The position numbers and the translations under genes were made by a program. The notes under the pieces are model-generated. The model was not told the DNA's origin and did no database searches. It saw only the letters and a list, made by a program, of their open reading frames with translations. From NCBI RefSeq assembly GCF_013373865.1, contig NC_050468.1:6260010-6324009 (forward strand): a stretch of 64,000 nucleotides of DNA. The letters run 5' to 3'. This DNA comes from Monomorium pharaonis. Its lineage: Eukaryota > Arthropoda > Insecta > Hymenoptera > Formicidae. Shown in pieces: positions 12,801 to 27,595 of the stretch. How positions within the stretch are numbered: the stretch's first letter is position 1; each line of letters starts with the position of its first letter.

Positions 12801-15800
12801 TAAAAACTTCGCTGATAATTATTATAAAATTCACGTAGTTGCCAGTATCGTCGTTGATATAATTGAGCGTATAATCCAGAGGAAAGAAAGTCGAGCGAGC
12901 AAAGTAACAGCAAAAAAAAAATAAAAATTTGATTGATGCCTGTTAAATAAAAAAACAATGGAATTTTTTATTTTGCGACACATATTTGACACATACTTTG
13001 TATACTTTTAATTAATTATTTAAAAAATTATAAGATTCAAAGAATTTATTTCAGAGATAGCAAGTTTCTACGTCATTATCGTCCTTACTCAAATGCATCA
13101 CGCTTTCGTGTCCACGAAAAGAGAAAGGAGAAATTGTGCATAAGTATTAAATTCATATTTGCATCGATTTTTGATGAAAGCGATACACGAAGACGATCAT
13201 CAAAAATTTCAAAGGTGCTATCCTAATATCCGCCACATAACACTGTCCTCATACAGCGGGTGGTGCATGAATTTTATGGCAGTTTCGTGGCATGTCTGTA
13301 CGTAGTGATTTCGTCGTAAAATACCTGTATTAGATGTATGTATATATACGTAGTCACTATACATACACGATCTCCACACCCTTATCTCGTTCGCGTGTAC
13401 ACACGAATTATACTCGCGTATACAAAACTCCTGTCCTGCGATCAACCCCACCGTCGGCAGGAATCTCGATGCTCACGAGGCGTGCAGGTCACGCGTATAT
13501 TCTCGCGTAAGATTGTGAGTCATAATCGCGCCTAGCATCGTAATTATAAACTATTAACCTACTGTGCGCAATTACGGCGGGTCTCGTATCTAGATTTCTT
13601 GACGTGCCTCCGCAATATAAGACTAATTAGAAACATTGTGTGATAGTGAAACAAATATTACAGTAATAAATCAAACAATAATAGCATGTGTGTTGTCGAG
13701 AAATCATTACAATGATCAGCATATCTCGAACTAATTAAAAAAGAAAATAATTATAAATTTACATTGTTGGGAAAAATATAGCAACTTTTACATGTGTATC
13801 ATGTGTATATCTGAATTCATATTATTCAATAATAACGCGATAGATCTTGATCTTCCTTTTATATTTTCAACGTTAGAAACAAGCCTTTTTAAAGTCAATT
13901 ATAATTTCATTATAATTTAATGATTATTAAATTCTGTTATAGTTTAATCCGGTAATATAGTAAGACAACGAAACCTCGTAGACATCAAGCAAGTTTTAAA
14001 CATATTCCCTTCAGGGTTTCGTGCTATAATAGCGGGACGATTAAGAAACTTCCACCTTGGATAATAAATCTGCTCATCTATTTCAGTCGAACGCGCTTAA
14101 CTCCCTCTTCTCAGTTTAGTACTTAAACTTCCTCAACCATACGAATAAACGTTTCAGCGAAATCGGGAGTGGAGTAATTTAGAAAGCTCGTGACATTGCC
14201 AACGAGTTTATATCGGCGCAGCAACATATTATTTGCATAATAGCTGCGGAATTGTTGTCTTCAACTTTACATGGAAGAAATTTCTCGATGCCAAAGTCCC
14301 TCCCGTTATTATTTTCGTCGCAACTACAAAAACTTAAACTTTATCTTTATTATCTTTACTATATTATTATTATTTTGTAAAAGAGTTTTTCTATCTAGTA
14401 TCATAGATACAAAGCTCTATGCCAGTCTATGCGAATCATCACAAACCAATATCTGCGAATTTCCAACTTAATTTTATTTAATTGTGTGATTTTGTATACG
14501 TGCTTTTTATTTACTAAACTGAATTCTCTTGTCGTATAATATGCCATTGCACCCTGGCTTGCAGTGGTTAAATCGCCAATTACTTGTTAACGAAGTTAAA
14601 TTTAATAAAGATATTTGTCGAACTCGCGCATTTATTGTTATACACCACAAGGATTCGATAATGGAAACGCGCGGTCGTCAATCACGTTTACCCGAAATCA
14701 CTTTCGTCCGAGTTGCTCTCACATGTCGCTCAAGCCAGGATAAACGCTCTTACGAGTGTGAGACCCAATGATGGAGCGCTCTACAAAGCTCTCGAACTTG
14801 CCGTCGCAACTTCGGACTTTATAGCCGCCTCGCGCCGAATTAGCCTCGCCTCGTTTCACAGCGTGGGGTCAAGTAGAACACCGAAGGAGGTCTGGATAGA
14901 GGGTCACGTAAGCGTTAAATGGCCGAGTCTACGTATTGCGATTACCGCGGCTACGATTACCGCCTCGTATAAGCTCTCAGAGATGCCTGTCGACGTTCGC
15001 GAAACCCGAAACGTGTTTCCTCTCTCCCGTAAACTATCCTTGCACGAATCTATCTCTTTCGATCGTATACAATACTTCCAAAATGACGACCGCGTCGTAA
15101 ACGCGGACGGCCAAATTGTATTATACGATCGCATATTTTACCTCGCACAGTCTTGCGTTTTCTCGCGCAGAAAAACGCATATGCCTTTTCAATCTCTTCA
15201 GATTTTATGCGCTCAGACTTATGAGAACAGCGAGGATCAACGTAGCATTTCAAATCAGCTTTCGTATGCTCTGTTTCAAAATATTTGCAAACGTCAAAAA
15301 CGTTTCTTCAATGTTTCCAGCGATTAATTTACATGCTTTTTGTTGACTTAAATAATTAAATTAATTAGTCAAATTAAATTTAACTAACAAGGGAAGCATT
15401 TCACGAGTTATCGGTATTTCAATATTTCTAATATTCACTGTATAATATGTCTTAAAAATACAATCGGTAATATTAAATAACATTTTAATGCTTTATACCT
15501 CTAAATATATTATTAATGTATTATCTATACATTATTACTATACCGCAATTTTAATATTAAATTCTTTTTATAATTCTTTCATGTCATTCTATTTACAGAG
15601 CAATACATAATATGTAAAAATAATGTTTTAATTAAAGATACGATTATTGATATCAACGATAACTCAACAAATCGCTTTTTCATGATAATTTTCAAACCAA
15701 TGACAAAAGGCAACATGTGTATATGAAATGCGAAAAGGCTCACGTGAATCCTCGTGTTTCTCCAACATATCTGTGAACACAAACAACTACCAGTCTAATA

Positions 15801-18800
15801 AGTCACCTGTGTCGTACCAGGACTTCACGTTGGATTTTTACTTCCGACAATTCTGGACGGATCCACGACTCGCGTTCAAGCCGCGAGCGGGCGTCGAGAC
15901 GCTCAGCGTCGGTTCAGAATTCATCAAGAACATTTGGGTACCTGACACCTTCTTTGTCAACGAGAAGCAGTCGTACTTTCACATCGCTACCACCAGCAAC
16001 GAGTTCATTCGTATTCACCACTCGGGAAGCATCACGCGTAGTATACGGTGAGTAAAACATTTATATCCTGTAGGCTCCACAAATATATATATATATATAT
16101 ATACCCGACTTACACAGTAATATTTTCAAGCATCAGTTTTTTTTAAGTAAATCCAAGTTTAAAAGTCATCTAAGCGAATTCTTTTTTTTTCTATCGTAAT
16201 GACGAAAGGCTTAATTTAGATAATAATTGAAAAAAGAGAAAATATACAACATGCTAAGTTGGGCGAGCAATAAGATAAAATCAAGGATAAAATAGATAAA
16301 GGTTAAAAGGTCTCCTCCTTTCTACGTTGAGCCAGTTGAGTAGATTTAATCCTGCGCTGTTACTTTCACCGTCCGTGAGAAAACGTTGATGGTTTCTGCC
16401 GCGACAGTAAATCGAGCTCATTGTCCTCCATCACCATAGAACATTCGTGGCACTTCTGGGACCAATTGTGCTCGGCGCGACAAATTTGTTCCCTGTACCG
16501 ACTTCCATCCCTTCTTGCCTGACACAGCTCGTATCATTCCTCGTATCTATCCCCCTCTCAAGCACCCGGGAGTGTTCTGATATTAACGCGCCGACTATAT
16601 TCAGACGATCCATGCATACCTAACTTGCACTCCCTTGCGCAATATCGTTCCATTATATTACACCCCCCCGGCTTCCGGATTGGAAGTGCCCGAATCGAGC
16701 CGCTCGCTATCGGGAAGCCTACGGAGGGAGAATATCGATGAAGCGGCGAGAAACGCGCGCTCATTTGCGTGAATAATTCTTTCCTGCTTCACCGTAAGTC
16801 ATCGATCACTGTCTGCAATCATGCGAATACGCCTGTATCGTTTCGTATAATACGTCTCATCGAAGACGAGAATAGACATATTAACGGTATGTCGAATCGT
16901 CGATACGTCGGATTGGTTCTTACACGTTAATCCTGACGTGACTCGGGCGTAATGAGGTCGACTACGAATTAATTCCCGCACATTGATTCAACGTTACTCG
17001 GGTGCAAATGGATTGGCTGCGAGAATCCCTGCATTCGTATATCATAAAACATTTTGTCGAGAAGCGATTGTTAAACGGGCTTTACTTGAATGTGTTTCAG
17101 CTTAACGATTACAGCGTCGTGTCCCATGAACTTGCAGTATTTCCCGATGGACCGACAACTGTGTCATATCGAGATCGAGAGCTGTAAGTACGCAACACGT
17201 GCGTGTGTACATATACTTATATAATATTATATAGGTGCATACAAACGAACGTAATACAATTTCACAGAAACTCAACATCTTCGCCTACTCAACACATACC
17301 GACATATACATATACTTTTATGCATATTGTAACGGAAGTTCAGAGACTTTCCTATGCACTTCAACAATATTACTTCTCAGAATGACAATCGACCCGCCGT
17401 ATCTCTTTGACGCCAATCATCGAGCACGTGCACATAGTTTGGAAACAGAAAAATTGTTGTCAAAAGTTTCTAACGAATACAGAATCGATCGATGTAACAA
17501 TAATGTAATATATGTTATATTAGAAATTTTCTCACAATGCTAAACTTATCAATATTTCATAAAACTGTTGAACGTGGTGATATCTCCATTGACAAAAATA
17601 AAACTGAGATCTTTGAGAAACAATCATCAATTGTATCTCTGAAAATATCGGTGTCGATGTTACGTTTACACGATTAGCCGTGTATCCGATTGGCCATACT
17701 TACATTTCTTGTTGAAGCAGATTGTAAAACACGAACGATCAATTCCAGCATGTGAACTCGTGCATGTAACTCGAGGATAACGCCGAAAGCGATACGCAGA
17801 AAGTATCCTTATCGATAGCCGATTGTCGCTGATTCGATGCGATTCAATTCTATATCGCTTTGAACCCTTTTTTTTCAGATAAAGATATAGAAAGACGCTT
17901 CTACTGTGTATATTTGCGTCGAGCATTAAAAAAAAAAAAAAAAAAGGAAACTTCGTAATCCTCCTTTATTACACGCTCACACAGAGAATACTGTCAATTT
18001 CCATACCTTCCCGCCGTTACATTCTCCATTTTTCCTTCCTCCCTTCTTCCTCCCTCAACTACCAACGGTCTCTGTCTTCCCTCTCGCCTTTTTCCCGACG
18101 TCAGGTTTTACTTCCTTCTTTCATTTCTATCTTTCCCTCTCTATCTGTCTATCTGTCTGTCTGTCTGTCTGTCTGTCCGTCACTCGCCACTTCACACGCT
18201 CACTCACACGATCAGTCAGCCACACAAGTGAGAATCACTCCCATTCACTTCTCGTTCACTCACTCGCTCACTCACCCGCTCTCGCTCACACATCTACACA
18301 CACACACTGATTGGGTTTCTTTTTTTTTATTCCATACACAGTGATTGTACGTATGTAACAACATGATCTAGCAGAGTCGGGCATTTATTGCCCACCCTTT
18401 CTTTTCACTTTTCTCCCTCGCGAGGTGCGCGCGTGGAAGTTCGACGAATCAGAAGAAGATAATATTTCAAATATGAAATCTGAGTAAATTCGACAAACTT
18501 TTTTTCTTTTATAAATCTTATGCGAAAAAAGAGAGAGGGGGAATGATTCTCTCTTTACGATTGAATGGCACACTCACAAATAGTCCGAATCGAAGCGTAC
18601 GTAATCATATTTTCCTTTGTTCCACGCAATCGTGACTCAACAATAAAAGCCCGATTCTGCTACTGAGCACAGTGTGCGGTCAGTAAGCACCTTAAAAAGG
18701 AGCTTCGATGCGCCGAAACAACGGCCTCTCTATCGATGCGTGCACTGTATACGAGTCGTCGACGAGACACGTCTCGATTAATCGAGTCGCTCCGTTAGAC

Positions 18801-21800
18801 TATAAGCATAGAAATCATAGGTTGACCAGGAGCTATGATGCGCCGTGGGAACATTCCAATGCGCGAAGACACATGGCAGGAGATTATCACGTATGGATGT
18901 GTGAGTGCGAATGAGCGTGTGCGTACACGTGTGTGGACGTGTGTGTGTGCGTGCGTGCGTGCGTGCGTGTGTGTGTGTGTGTACGTCAATGTGTATGATA
19001 GCGTTAACGTTTCACTGTCACGAGCTCGTGTTGATTGTCGTCACTGCTACAAGTTGCACGGTGTGTTAAAGTGCGAAGAGAATTTCGAACGCTCTTTTAT
19101 TTAGAATCGTATCGCCGTTTATTCGTACGTATTTACATCGCGAAATAATTATCGCTATTCAATGGTACTGACATTAATAACTCGTACATACGATAACATA
19201 TGTACCGCGCAAATTGCCTGAATGAGTCAACACGATACGGTTAGGTTCAAATCAATATTATAACCATTACATAACAAATAATCAGAAAGGTAAACTAATA
19301 CCTATGAAAATAATCGTGCACTCATAGTGCACTCGCGAAGATGCAAAATTTATAAGAACAAAATTCCGTTGATCGAGTCGAATTTCCAATAGTTAACGTA
19401 AATAATCGCGTGCTTCTCAATTGACGTCTTCTTGATCGTTCGGGCATATAGAAACGTTCAACCTGATCGATTTATACAGAATGATGGAAAAAGTTTGACT
19501 TTATTCGCCCCCGCTAAAAGATCTATATTAAAACTCAGTCAGTCGTGGAATAGGGTCGAAGGGTCACCGGAAGTCCGGCATACGAGATACCGCAGGGAGC
19601 CGACCAAGTTGGTCGATTAGTTTCGTTGAGTAGAACGCTCGGACTTTCGCGGGCGCCCTTTCGTCCTTAATTGGTCGGACTGCTCGAATAGTCGAGTTAT
19701 TGCGATCGTTATAAGTTGTCGCGATACACGTCCTATCACGAATTACGGGAGAATGCTTGCACACAAATCGCCAAACTTTCGAGATAACTCGAAATATTTA
19801 CAGGCTTCCATTAATTTTTACTCGGGTTCGACTGAATCTTTGTTGTTTTCTAATTTTCGAAGTTTGCGGGGAATTAAACAGACGGCAGAAACTAATGGTT
19901 AAAGTTAACCACTGTCAATAATCGATTATTAAGAAAACAAAGATCGCGATTTAGATCGTAAATCAGATTAATTATTTAATTTAATATCGTTTTCACACGC
20001 GTGCATATTCACTAATCTCAGCACATTTTTTTTCGCTTAGACTAAAAAGGAGAAAAGTTAATAATATTACGGTCGCGATTCTTATGTGCTTCACCTCTGA
20101 CAATCCAAATTCTTGGTTCCTATTTATAATCGTAAATTCGATTTGACGAATGTTCCTACGCGCGAATTCTACTTGAGATGCGGCCGATGCGATCTATAAA
20201 AAGAAAGGCGAGAAAAGCGCAAAATTTGTAGAACTCTGGAGAGTTTCTTGATTAGTTTCGGATAGAGAAGTGTCGGGTCACGAACATCGTTTCGCTCTTA
20301 ACTTAGCCATTAAACGAGATATTATTACCTCTCGCCGTATCGATTTTATATTTTCACAATGTTGAACAAGGATACTGGTTCGCGAGTATTTTTGCAATCT
20401 CCAATTTCCCACGATCTTCCAATGTGTACGAACAAAATAAAATTACTCTCGTATTATCTCATTCTCATGTTTCACCAAATCCATTTCTTAGGATATATGA
20501 TCATGTATCATAATCTAGGATAAGAGCGGACGTGCAACTTGCAGTAATCGTCGACCATAGTCGTAGTAGCTCGCCTATCGTATTAACCAAGCTCGTCGAC
20601 GCGAAACGATTGTGACTTTCGCGGCAAGGAAAAATGACAAAGGTTCGAATTCTGCATTCCTCGTGGGGTAGCTTCAACTATAAAGAGAAAAGGGAGATAT
20701 GCATCAAATCCAACTATTAATACGTTTACAGGACACGCTTTATCACATCCTACGCAAAGACCGTATGCGAACGTATTTACGAGCATCCTCCGAAGGGTCT
20801 CCACTCTGCCAAGCTCTACCGCTGACTGTGAGTCGTCACGTCGGTCTTAGCGTGATTTCTCGGTCATTCGACAATAAATACGAATGTACCTGCCACGAAT
20901 AATTAAAATACACACAACGTATCCTCTTTCTACGCTCTGTCGCCACCAAATGAAAATGTCTCGCGGATTACATACGCGCACGCAATAACGATAATAACCG
21001 TCAAAAAAATGGCGGTCTGCAATAATCATTTGTCCATGCGCTGCGCGAAGTGAGCGAGGATCTTTCTTCTTTTGCAGCTCGAAAATAAACGTTTGAGTGA
21101 ACGTATGTAGTCCGCGTACGTGACGAACACATCTCTATAGAGAATGGAATCCGTTCCGTCTACGAGATCGACGGCGATTTCCTGCGGAAGGGACCTACGT
21201 TCAGGGAGAGAGAGATCACGCTGAACTAGATTTACCACCGAAGCACACGCACGATTGTAAATATATATTACAAACGAGAGCTCACGGCGTGCGAGTCGCC
21301 GTAAATCGATCCCGAGATCAAAAACGCAACGGAAGTGCGCTATTAAAAAACACTGTCACTACTTTTGCCACTCACCACTACCACCGCCATCACTTAACTT
21401 ATCACTTATCGATCCTCCTCCTCCGAACCTGAAGGGCCTCCGACATATAGCACTGAGCCTCGTGTCCGGGGACGTAATAAGGGCCGACGACGGCCAGCCC
21501 CGAAGGAGGCTAAATCCAGAAACGACGTATCGATAATGGTCCGACCGAATTAAAACGCATTGTGCATCTAGCCCAGCGCATGTGAGAAAGAAAAAGACTG
21601 CAACATTACCCATGGCGTACCACGCTGTGGTCACGTTATCGGTATGCCTATGAATCTGCTTGTGAATCTCTAATTTTGATCTCTGCGACCTGTTTCGGTA
21701 TACGTTCCTACCCTCCGACCCCTCGAGCAACTCTTGTACGTATACAGTAGAGCAATAGATATTATCTAATAACGTCGCATGTGTCGGCATGATTATTTAA

Positions 21801-24800
21801 TTTTGGTCTAGTCCAGCGCAAGACGAAAAAGATATGTAAGTGGCATAGCTAAAAATGTATAATTCGTGCGAGACACTTTTCTTTCTTTTACGACGGCAAT
21901 GTTTTACTCATCTTTTTTCAAGATCTTTGTTCTTTTACAGAAAAATGTTTCATTCACACGTACGTGATGAAGATAGTGTTCGAAAATTCCTTAAAAATTT
22001 ACATCAGCATTGAATGCTTGACAGATAAATTGCACTTTTCGAAAATGTATATTCTAGATTATTACATTACGTGAAAGTAAGGGAATCACCACAAGAACGT
22101 AATTCCATCTCGTTGTATATACACACCAAACGAGCCTAATTAACTAAATCCTAATTCGAAACCTCGATAATATCATTCAGGGATAACGTTTGAATTTTAA
22201 TGGAAGAGGACCGCGTAAAGCCGGTATGGAAATTCGCGTTTCTCGCAAAACACGGAGCATGGAGAACGGAGCATGTAGCATGGAGCATGCGGCACAGCAG
22301 GTGAAATGCGTGGTGTAAAGCATGTAGCACATATATGTAAATCTACCTTAATCCCCCGACCCTGTATGTGTCACTGCGTAGTATGCCAAGCACAAAACTC
22401 TGTTGTTTTTTTTTTCCTTTCTGCTTCTCCATATCTACTTATACACTCTCCACTTTTCGTCTTTGACCTAAACTTGCTACCACTACCATAGTCCTTGGGT
22501 ATTTTGCTAATGTTGCCGCAGTCCTCCTCCCTGCAGCATTCAACACCCCTTCTCCCATTCTCCCCCGATCCTTTTATCTCTCGTAATGCTTAATGTTGCC
22601 CCCAGTCCAAAATTTTTTTATTAAAACTTTATAAAAGTATTAATTTTTATCTGCGCTGCACTTAATTATGCGATGACCATCGGCAAAAATAATGAAAAAA
22701 AATGAACGAACACACGTAATATTTTGCAACTTATTTTTTTTAGGGTTGTTTATTATTGCCCGCGAATGCAATTTTTCCATTCCAGATCTTTTTTAGTTTT
22801 ATTTGCAAGTATAATGAATTCTTGCAATGAGAAATGCAAGAATGCAATTTAAACAAATACGATGAAAAAATATAGTATAAAAATAAAGATTAAAATATAA
22901 ATTTGAGATATTATGAAATGTCATCATCGCTATTCTCTCGTTAATATGACAAGTGTAAACTTTTTATGTTAAAATACGGCATACGAAACCTGATGTTTCC
23001 AGAGCCTCGGACCGCTAGTGTTGACACGCTTGTCGCGAATCGTGACGTCATTACCGAAATTGTGATTTTGCGCGAGGCTGCGTCGCATGCAGCTGTGTCC
23101 GCCGTGCGGAATCACGGCGTAATACCGAACATGATAAAACGGGACAGCATTCGGAGCCGGATTCCAAAAACAAAAGCAATTAATTTGGCATATTCGGAGG
23201 CGTACCGCTTAATCCATATTTGGCCGATGCTCGCGCAATGTAGCCGCCACCGCGACGGAATGCCACTTTGGTGCCTGGAATGCGGTGTAACGATCATAAT
23301 CACCTAAGATTCAGTTACGGAGGAATGTTTCTCGGTGCGGTATGTACGCGCTGGAGGCCGCGCGGTGGAATTAGAGAGGAACAAATTGGCGCGAATTATG
23401 ATCTACAATCATCGAAACTCGATCGCGAGATACTCATTGGAGTAGGAGTAACCAATAGATTGAGTCGCCGAATCGGCTGCGTTTGTCTTACATATCTCTC
23501 ATCTTTAGACAATTTTTATTACACAGAATGCAAAGAATCAATTCCCGCGTGGCCTTGGACGTATAATAACCGCAAGTTTGATTTTGAAAACATTATAAAC
23601 GCTCCAGAAGGCATTACTTTGTGAGAATAAAATTATAATGTTTTTTATGTAAATTTAGAAGCAGGAAAAAGCTGGAATTATTATATATGACATATGAAAT
23701 TGTCTCTCTACTTATATCGTAAATCTAAATCTTGATATAAGAAGAAATTCAGAATTCACAACGGCTCTTTTCCTTATAGCTACGGCTACGATATTACTCT
23801 TTTAAATTTTAGAATATTCTTTAAAAAAAAAAAAAACTTTGAAAAACACAAGACAATTACATTAAAATTACAATGCCTATCTCGGTGACGTTTATGATAT
23901 AGCGGCACAAAGGGCATCCTAAATCGATTCCTCGCGAAGAGAAATTTATGCAAACAGAATTGAATCGCGATGCAACAACGGGAACCGTTTTAGGTTGCTC
24001 CTGCGATAACTTTGCTTTTAATTACTGTATTCCCCGAGGAGCCCATCCTTCCGTTCCAAAACCAAACACTACCTCAGTGTCTAATTATTGTATGTTAGAG
24101 CGAAGATATTTGTGTTCTTGTTCTCCCGGCAGTTGGATACACAATGCGCGATATTCGGTACAAATGGAACTCCGGCCCACATTCGGTCGGCATCTCGAAC
24201 GAGGTGGAACTACCGCAGTTTCGCGTGCTCGGTCACAGGCAACGACAGACAACCATACACCTATCTACAGGTAGATATCCCCCTCTTATTCGTTCTTCCT
24301 TCTAAACTTGATCCAGAAGTTCGCGTGGATAACATATGTATGTATATGTATTGTAAAAATGTCAATTACGTAATTATTGCGCACATAATAATTATATAAT
24401 TTAATCATTGTACATAATTATATAATTATCGCGATAAATCGTAATGAACATTATCGTAAGGAATAACGCCATCGGAGTAACACGGTACAACTTTTTTGTC
24501 CCAGGAATGTGTGCGAGTATGCACCATACTCACACATGCGGTCACAACTTTCAGATTCACTTTATTATTATGTAATATGCCTTGAAAACTGAATAAGTGT
24601 CTTGTGTGAGCATATATACATATGTATAGAATATGAATCCTGTTTTTGCCCGCATCGATATGCACCGATCACTGTGTTGTCTTATCGTGAACACATTTAA
24701 TTATGTAAGAACGAGCTTGCTCAGTGGGACAGCGTAGTCCTATGGCCATTCATTTCGACCGATCGACTGATCGACTCATTGATTTTTATCCACATTACGG

Positions 24801-26798
24801 AAGACGCAGACGATAATTAAGTCACGCGTATCCATCGTTCCCAAATTTGGTTCCCTCTTCGCTGTAGGTGGACGTTATACTTTTTTTTATCAGTCATTAT
24901 ATATCAATACTGATCTGCAGCAAATGAATCACATCTTTCAATCTGCAGAGTAGTAAATAGATTTTCTCCTAATGCGCGCAGATAATAATGAGTTTCCACA
25001 TCTCTATCCTAACAGATACACTCTCGAGCATATTGCTAATGGATTTCAGGAATAGTATTACGTCCACCTTCAGCCTAACATCCACCATCCACAACATCAA
25101 AACAATAATCGACACAACGGACTCGTAAATACGGATGATACGCGCCTTCTGCTTCTCGATCGTATCCAACAATCGAGAAGATCGTCCATTACGATCTCTC
25201 ATTACACGCCAGATATTCCGCCCACATGCTCCCTTAAAGTTCAGTTTAATTTGGGCTCTCGATAGCTCTCTTCGCAAAGGTAATCCCATATAGAGAAGGA
25301 CAGAGAGTAAGATAAACTGAGAGAGACAGATAGATAGAAAGAGAGAAAGGAATGAAAATTGTGAACAAAGAAAAAGGGGAAAAAGTGAAAGAGAGCGGAC
25401 TCGTAAGGTTTGATGGGGGTGCGAGGTAAGTGGAGGCCCCCTCGGAGCTGAAATGCGTTGAGGGCTTCCGCGAAGGTACGTACCAACCGCGGGGGGTCTC
25501 TCTATTTTTTCAGTCGGATACACGATGAGGGACATCCGGTACAAGTGGAACGAGGGCCCAAACAGCGTCGGGGTCAGCAACGAGGTCTCCCTGCCTCAGT
25601 TCAAGGTCCTCGGTCATCGTCAACGAGCCATGGAGATTAGTCTTACCACCGGTAACGTATAAACACAACCCCGCCCCCCCCCCACCACCAACAAATAATT
25701 GTTCAACCCTCGCTTTTAACGGCATGGGTAAGGTGGAGAGACACGTGAGCGCTATCCGATGTCCGCAGGCGCAATTGTCGCTATTAAGAAAAAAAGAACC
25801 GTCGTACATATAAAATCCTGTGTACCTTACTTACGTAAAGCCGTCGATCGATCGATCGATCTCTCTCTTTCTCGTGATCTCGCGCGTCATACAATCTCGT
25901 CGAATAACGGAGCTGGCTGGTATTAAACGGATCGCCGACTTGAACGTTTCTCGCGTTCGACGGCAGTGGATTTTCCTCGAGAAATCATCGCTACATTCCT
26001 CTACTCGGTTAGAATGAAACTTTGGGCGAGCGAAATTATCTTCATACTGCTGTCATGGTGTTTCAACGTCAATCTCTACGACAGGTTCTCGCGCTAGTTT
26101 CTCGTGGCGCAAACAAATTCCTTGTGTCAAGTCGATGTAATATGCACTCTATCTAAAGACAGTTTTAGCACTTGTTAAGCTGCAGTCTATCATCCCTCGA
26201 TATGTTTGTACTACTCTCTTAATACATCGCAAGCGATGAATTAAATGGTGCACGATCAATTCTAGTAGCAAAAAAAAAAAAAACTTTCTTCTCGATACAT
26301 CTTTTCACGATAATGGCACGCGAGAAATAAATTGTCGCCAATCTGTTAAAATAGAAGAAAAAGCACATTGGGTGCAAACTGCAATAGACACAACTCGATT
26401 TTCCATTCTAGTCGATTCCTCATTTTTCTCCTTACAACTACATCTCGAACCTTTCGATCGGCGCACAATACACGCCGCCGGCATACTTCAACGTAACATG
26501 CATGCATGCATGCATATCTACACTGACTGACGTATACAACACGAGCACGAAGAGTTGCGCATCGACGAATGCGAATTTCACTTAACATCCAGCCAGCTCT
26601 GGCGCGTCGTATTTCCGGCCGGTACAAGGAATAGAGAGAGCTACTCGCGAACAATGAAACTGCACCGCTTCCCCTGGCAAAGGCCAGCGACAGAACGGGA
26701 GATCGAGCAAGAAGAACGAAGAGAGATCGAAGGGAGAAGAGCACAACGAGAACGAGTGGAAGCGGGATAGACAGTGACAGAGAAAGAGAAAGAGGGAG

Positions 26799-26832
<34 letters not shown>

Positions 26833-27559
26833 AATGATAGAGAGAGCGAGAAAGAGAGAGAGAGAACAGTGAGGAGGAAGGACAGTGAGCACGGGAGATA
26901 AAGAGACATTAAATAGCGCCTCTCAGTCTCCCTGTCCTGACCTTCGATCTTTTAATCGTAGGGAATTACTCGCGGCTGGCCTGCGAGATCCAGTTCGTAC
27001 GGTCGATGGGCTACTACCTGATCCAGATCTACATACCCTCAGGGCTGATTGTCATAATATCGTGGGTGAGCTTTTGGCTAAACCGAAACGCGACCCCCGC
27101 TCGGGTGGCCCTCGGAGTAACCACTGTGCTCACTATGACGACCCTAATGTCCTCGACGAACGCGGCGCTACCAAAGATCTCCTACGTCAAGTCCATCGAC
27201 GTCTATCTGGGCACCTGCTTCGTCATGGTCTTTGCCTCGTTGCTCGGTGAGTGCGATCGTGTACTCTTCCGTGCCTTTACGTCGCTGCCATTAAGCTTTC
27301 CATCCTGCGTCCTCTCATATACTCCGTATAGCTCGGAGCCGTGCCGTTCCAGTAGCGAGCTCGTAGAGTATCGTAGACGGATACTTGTGCAGGGCTCACG
27401 TGACAAATGCAAGGGACCCATTTTCCTCGAAATCGTTATGCCGATGACGTCAAAATGTTCGTCGGTCCGAACGTTCGTTCCGGTCGCTACGGAACGGCGG
27501 CGCCTCGGAAACGGTTTTCAAGTGACCGCGAAAAACAGGGAAGGATCAATACGGGTGAC

Positions 27560-27595
<36 letters not shown>

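Larger units (their letters stand above)
17184..24132 (+). other. Rdl intron 5 (6.9 kb)
   Basis: No exon is recognised. It contains a CTGT-rich microsatellite at 18141-18180, a GT/GTGC stretch at 18939-18983, repeated GGAGCAT units near 22256-22290, and a CpG-rich block near 22.98-23.42 kb that is open on both strands but shows no domain. Confidence 0.75.

Noticed and set aside
13560..13585. Possible Rdl exon 2 end (A-A-T-T-A-C-G-G-C-G-G before G-T-C-T-C-G)
   Set aside because: It lies downstream of both exon 3 copies, lacks the R-P-N-Y-G context and has a poor donor.
14713..15327. 204-codon open frame on the plus strand before Rdl exon 4
   Set aside because: One such length is not surprising in 128 kb of double-strand sequence. 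It has no recognisable domain, sits inside an intron, and has a competing open frame on the other strand.
20635..20665. tRNA-like G-G-T-T-C-G-A-A-T-T-C
   Set aside because: The flanks cannot fold into a cloverleaf.
22966..23307. 113-codon plus-strand frame in a CpG-rich part of intron 5
   Set aside because: The opposite strand is open too, there is no domain, and no splice sites fit the Rdl phase.
24969..25580. 203-codon minus-strand open frame across exon 6b
   Set aside because: It is antisense to a proven coding exon and continues into Leu/Ser low complexity from a GA-rich stretch.
26346..26909. 187-codon minus-strand open frame rich in Leu and Ser
   Set aside because: It is generated by a GA/CT microsatellite that is stop-free in these frames.
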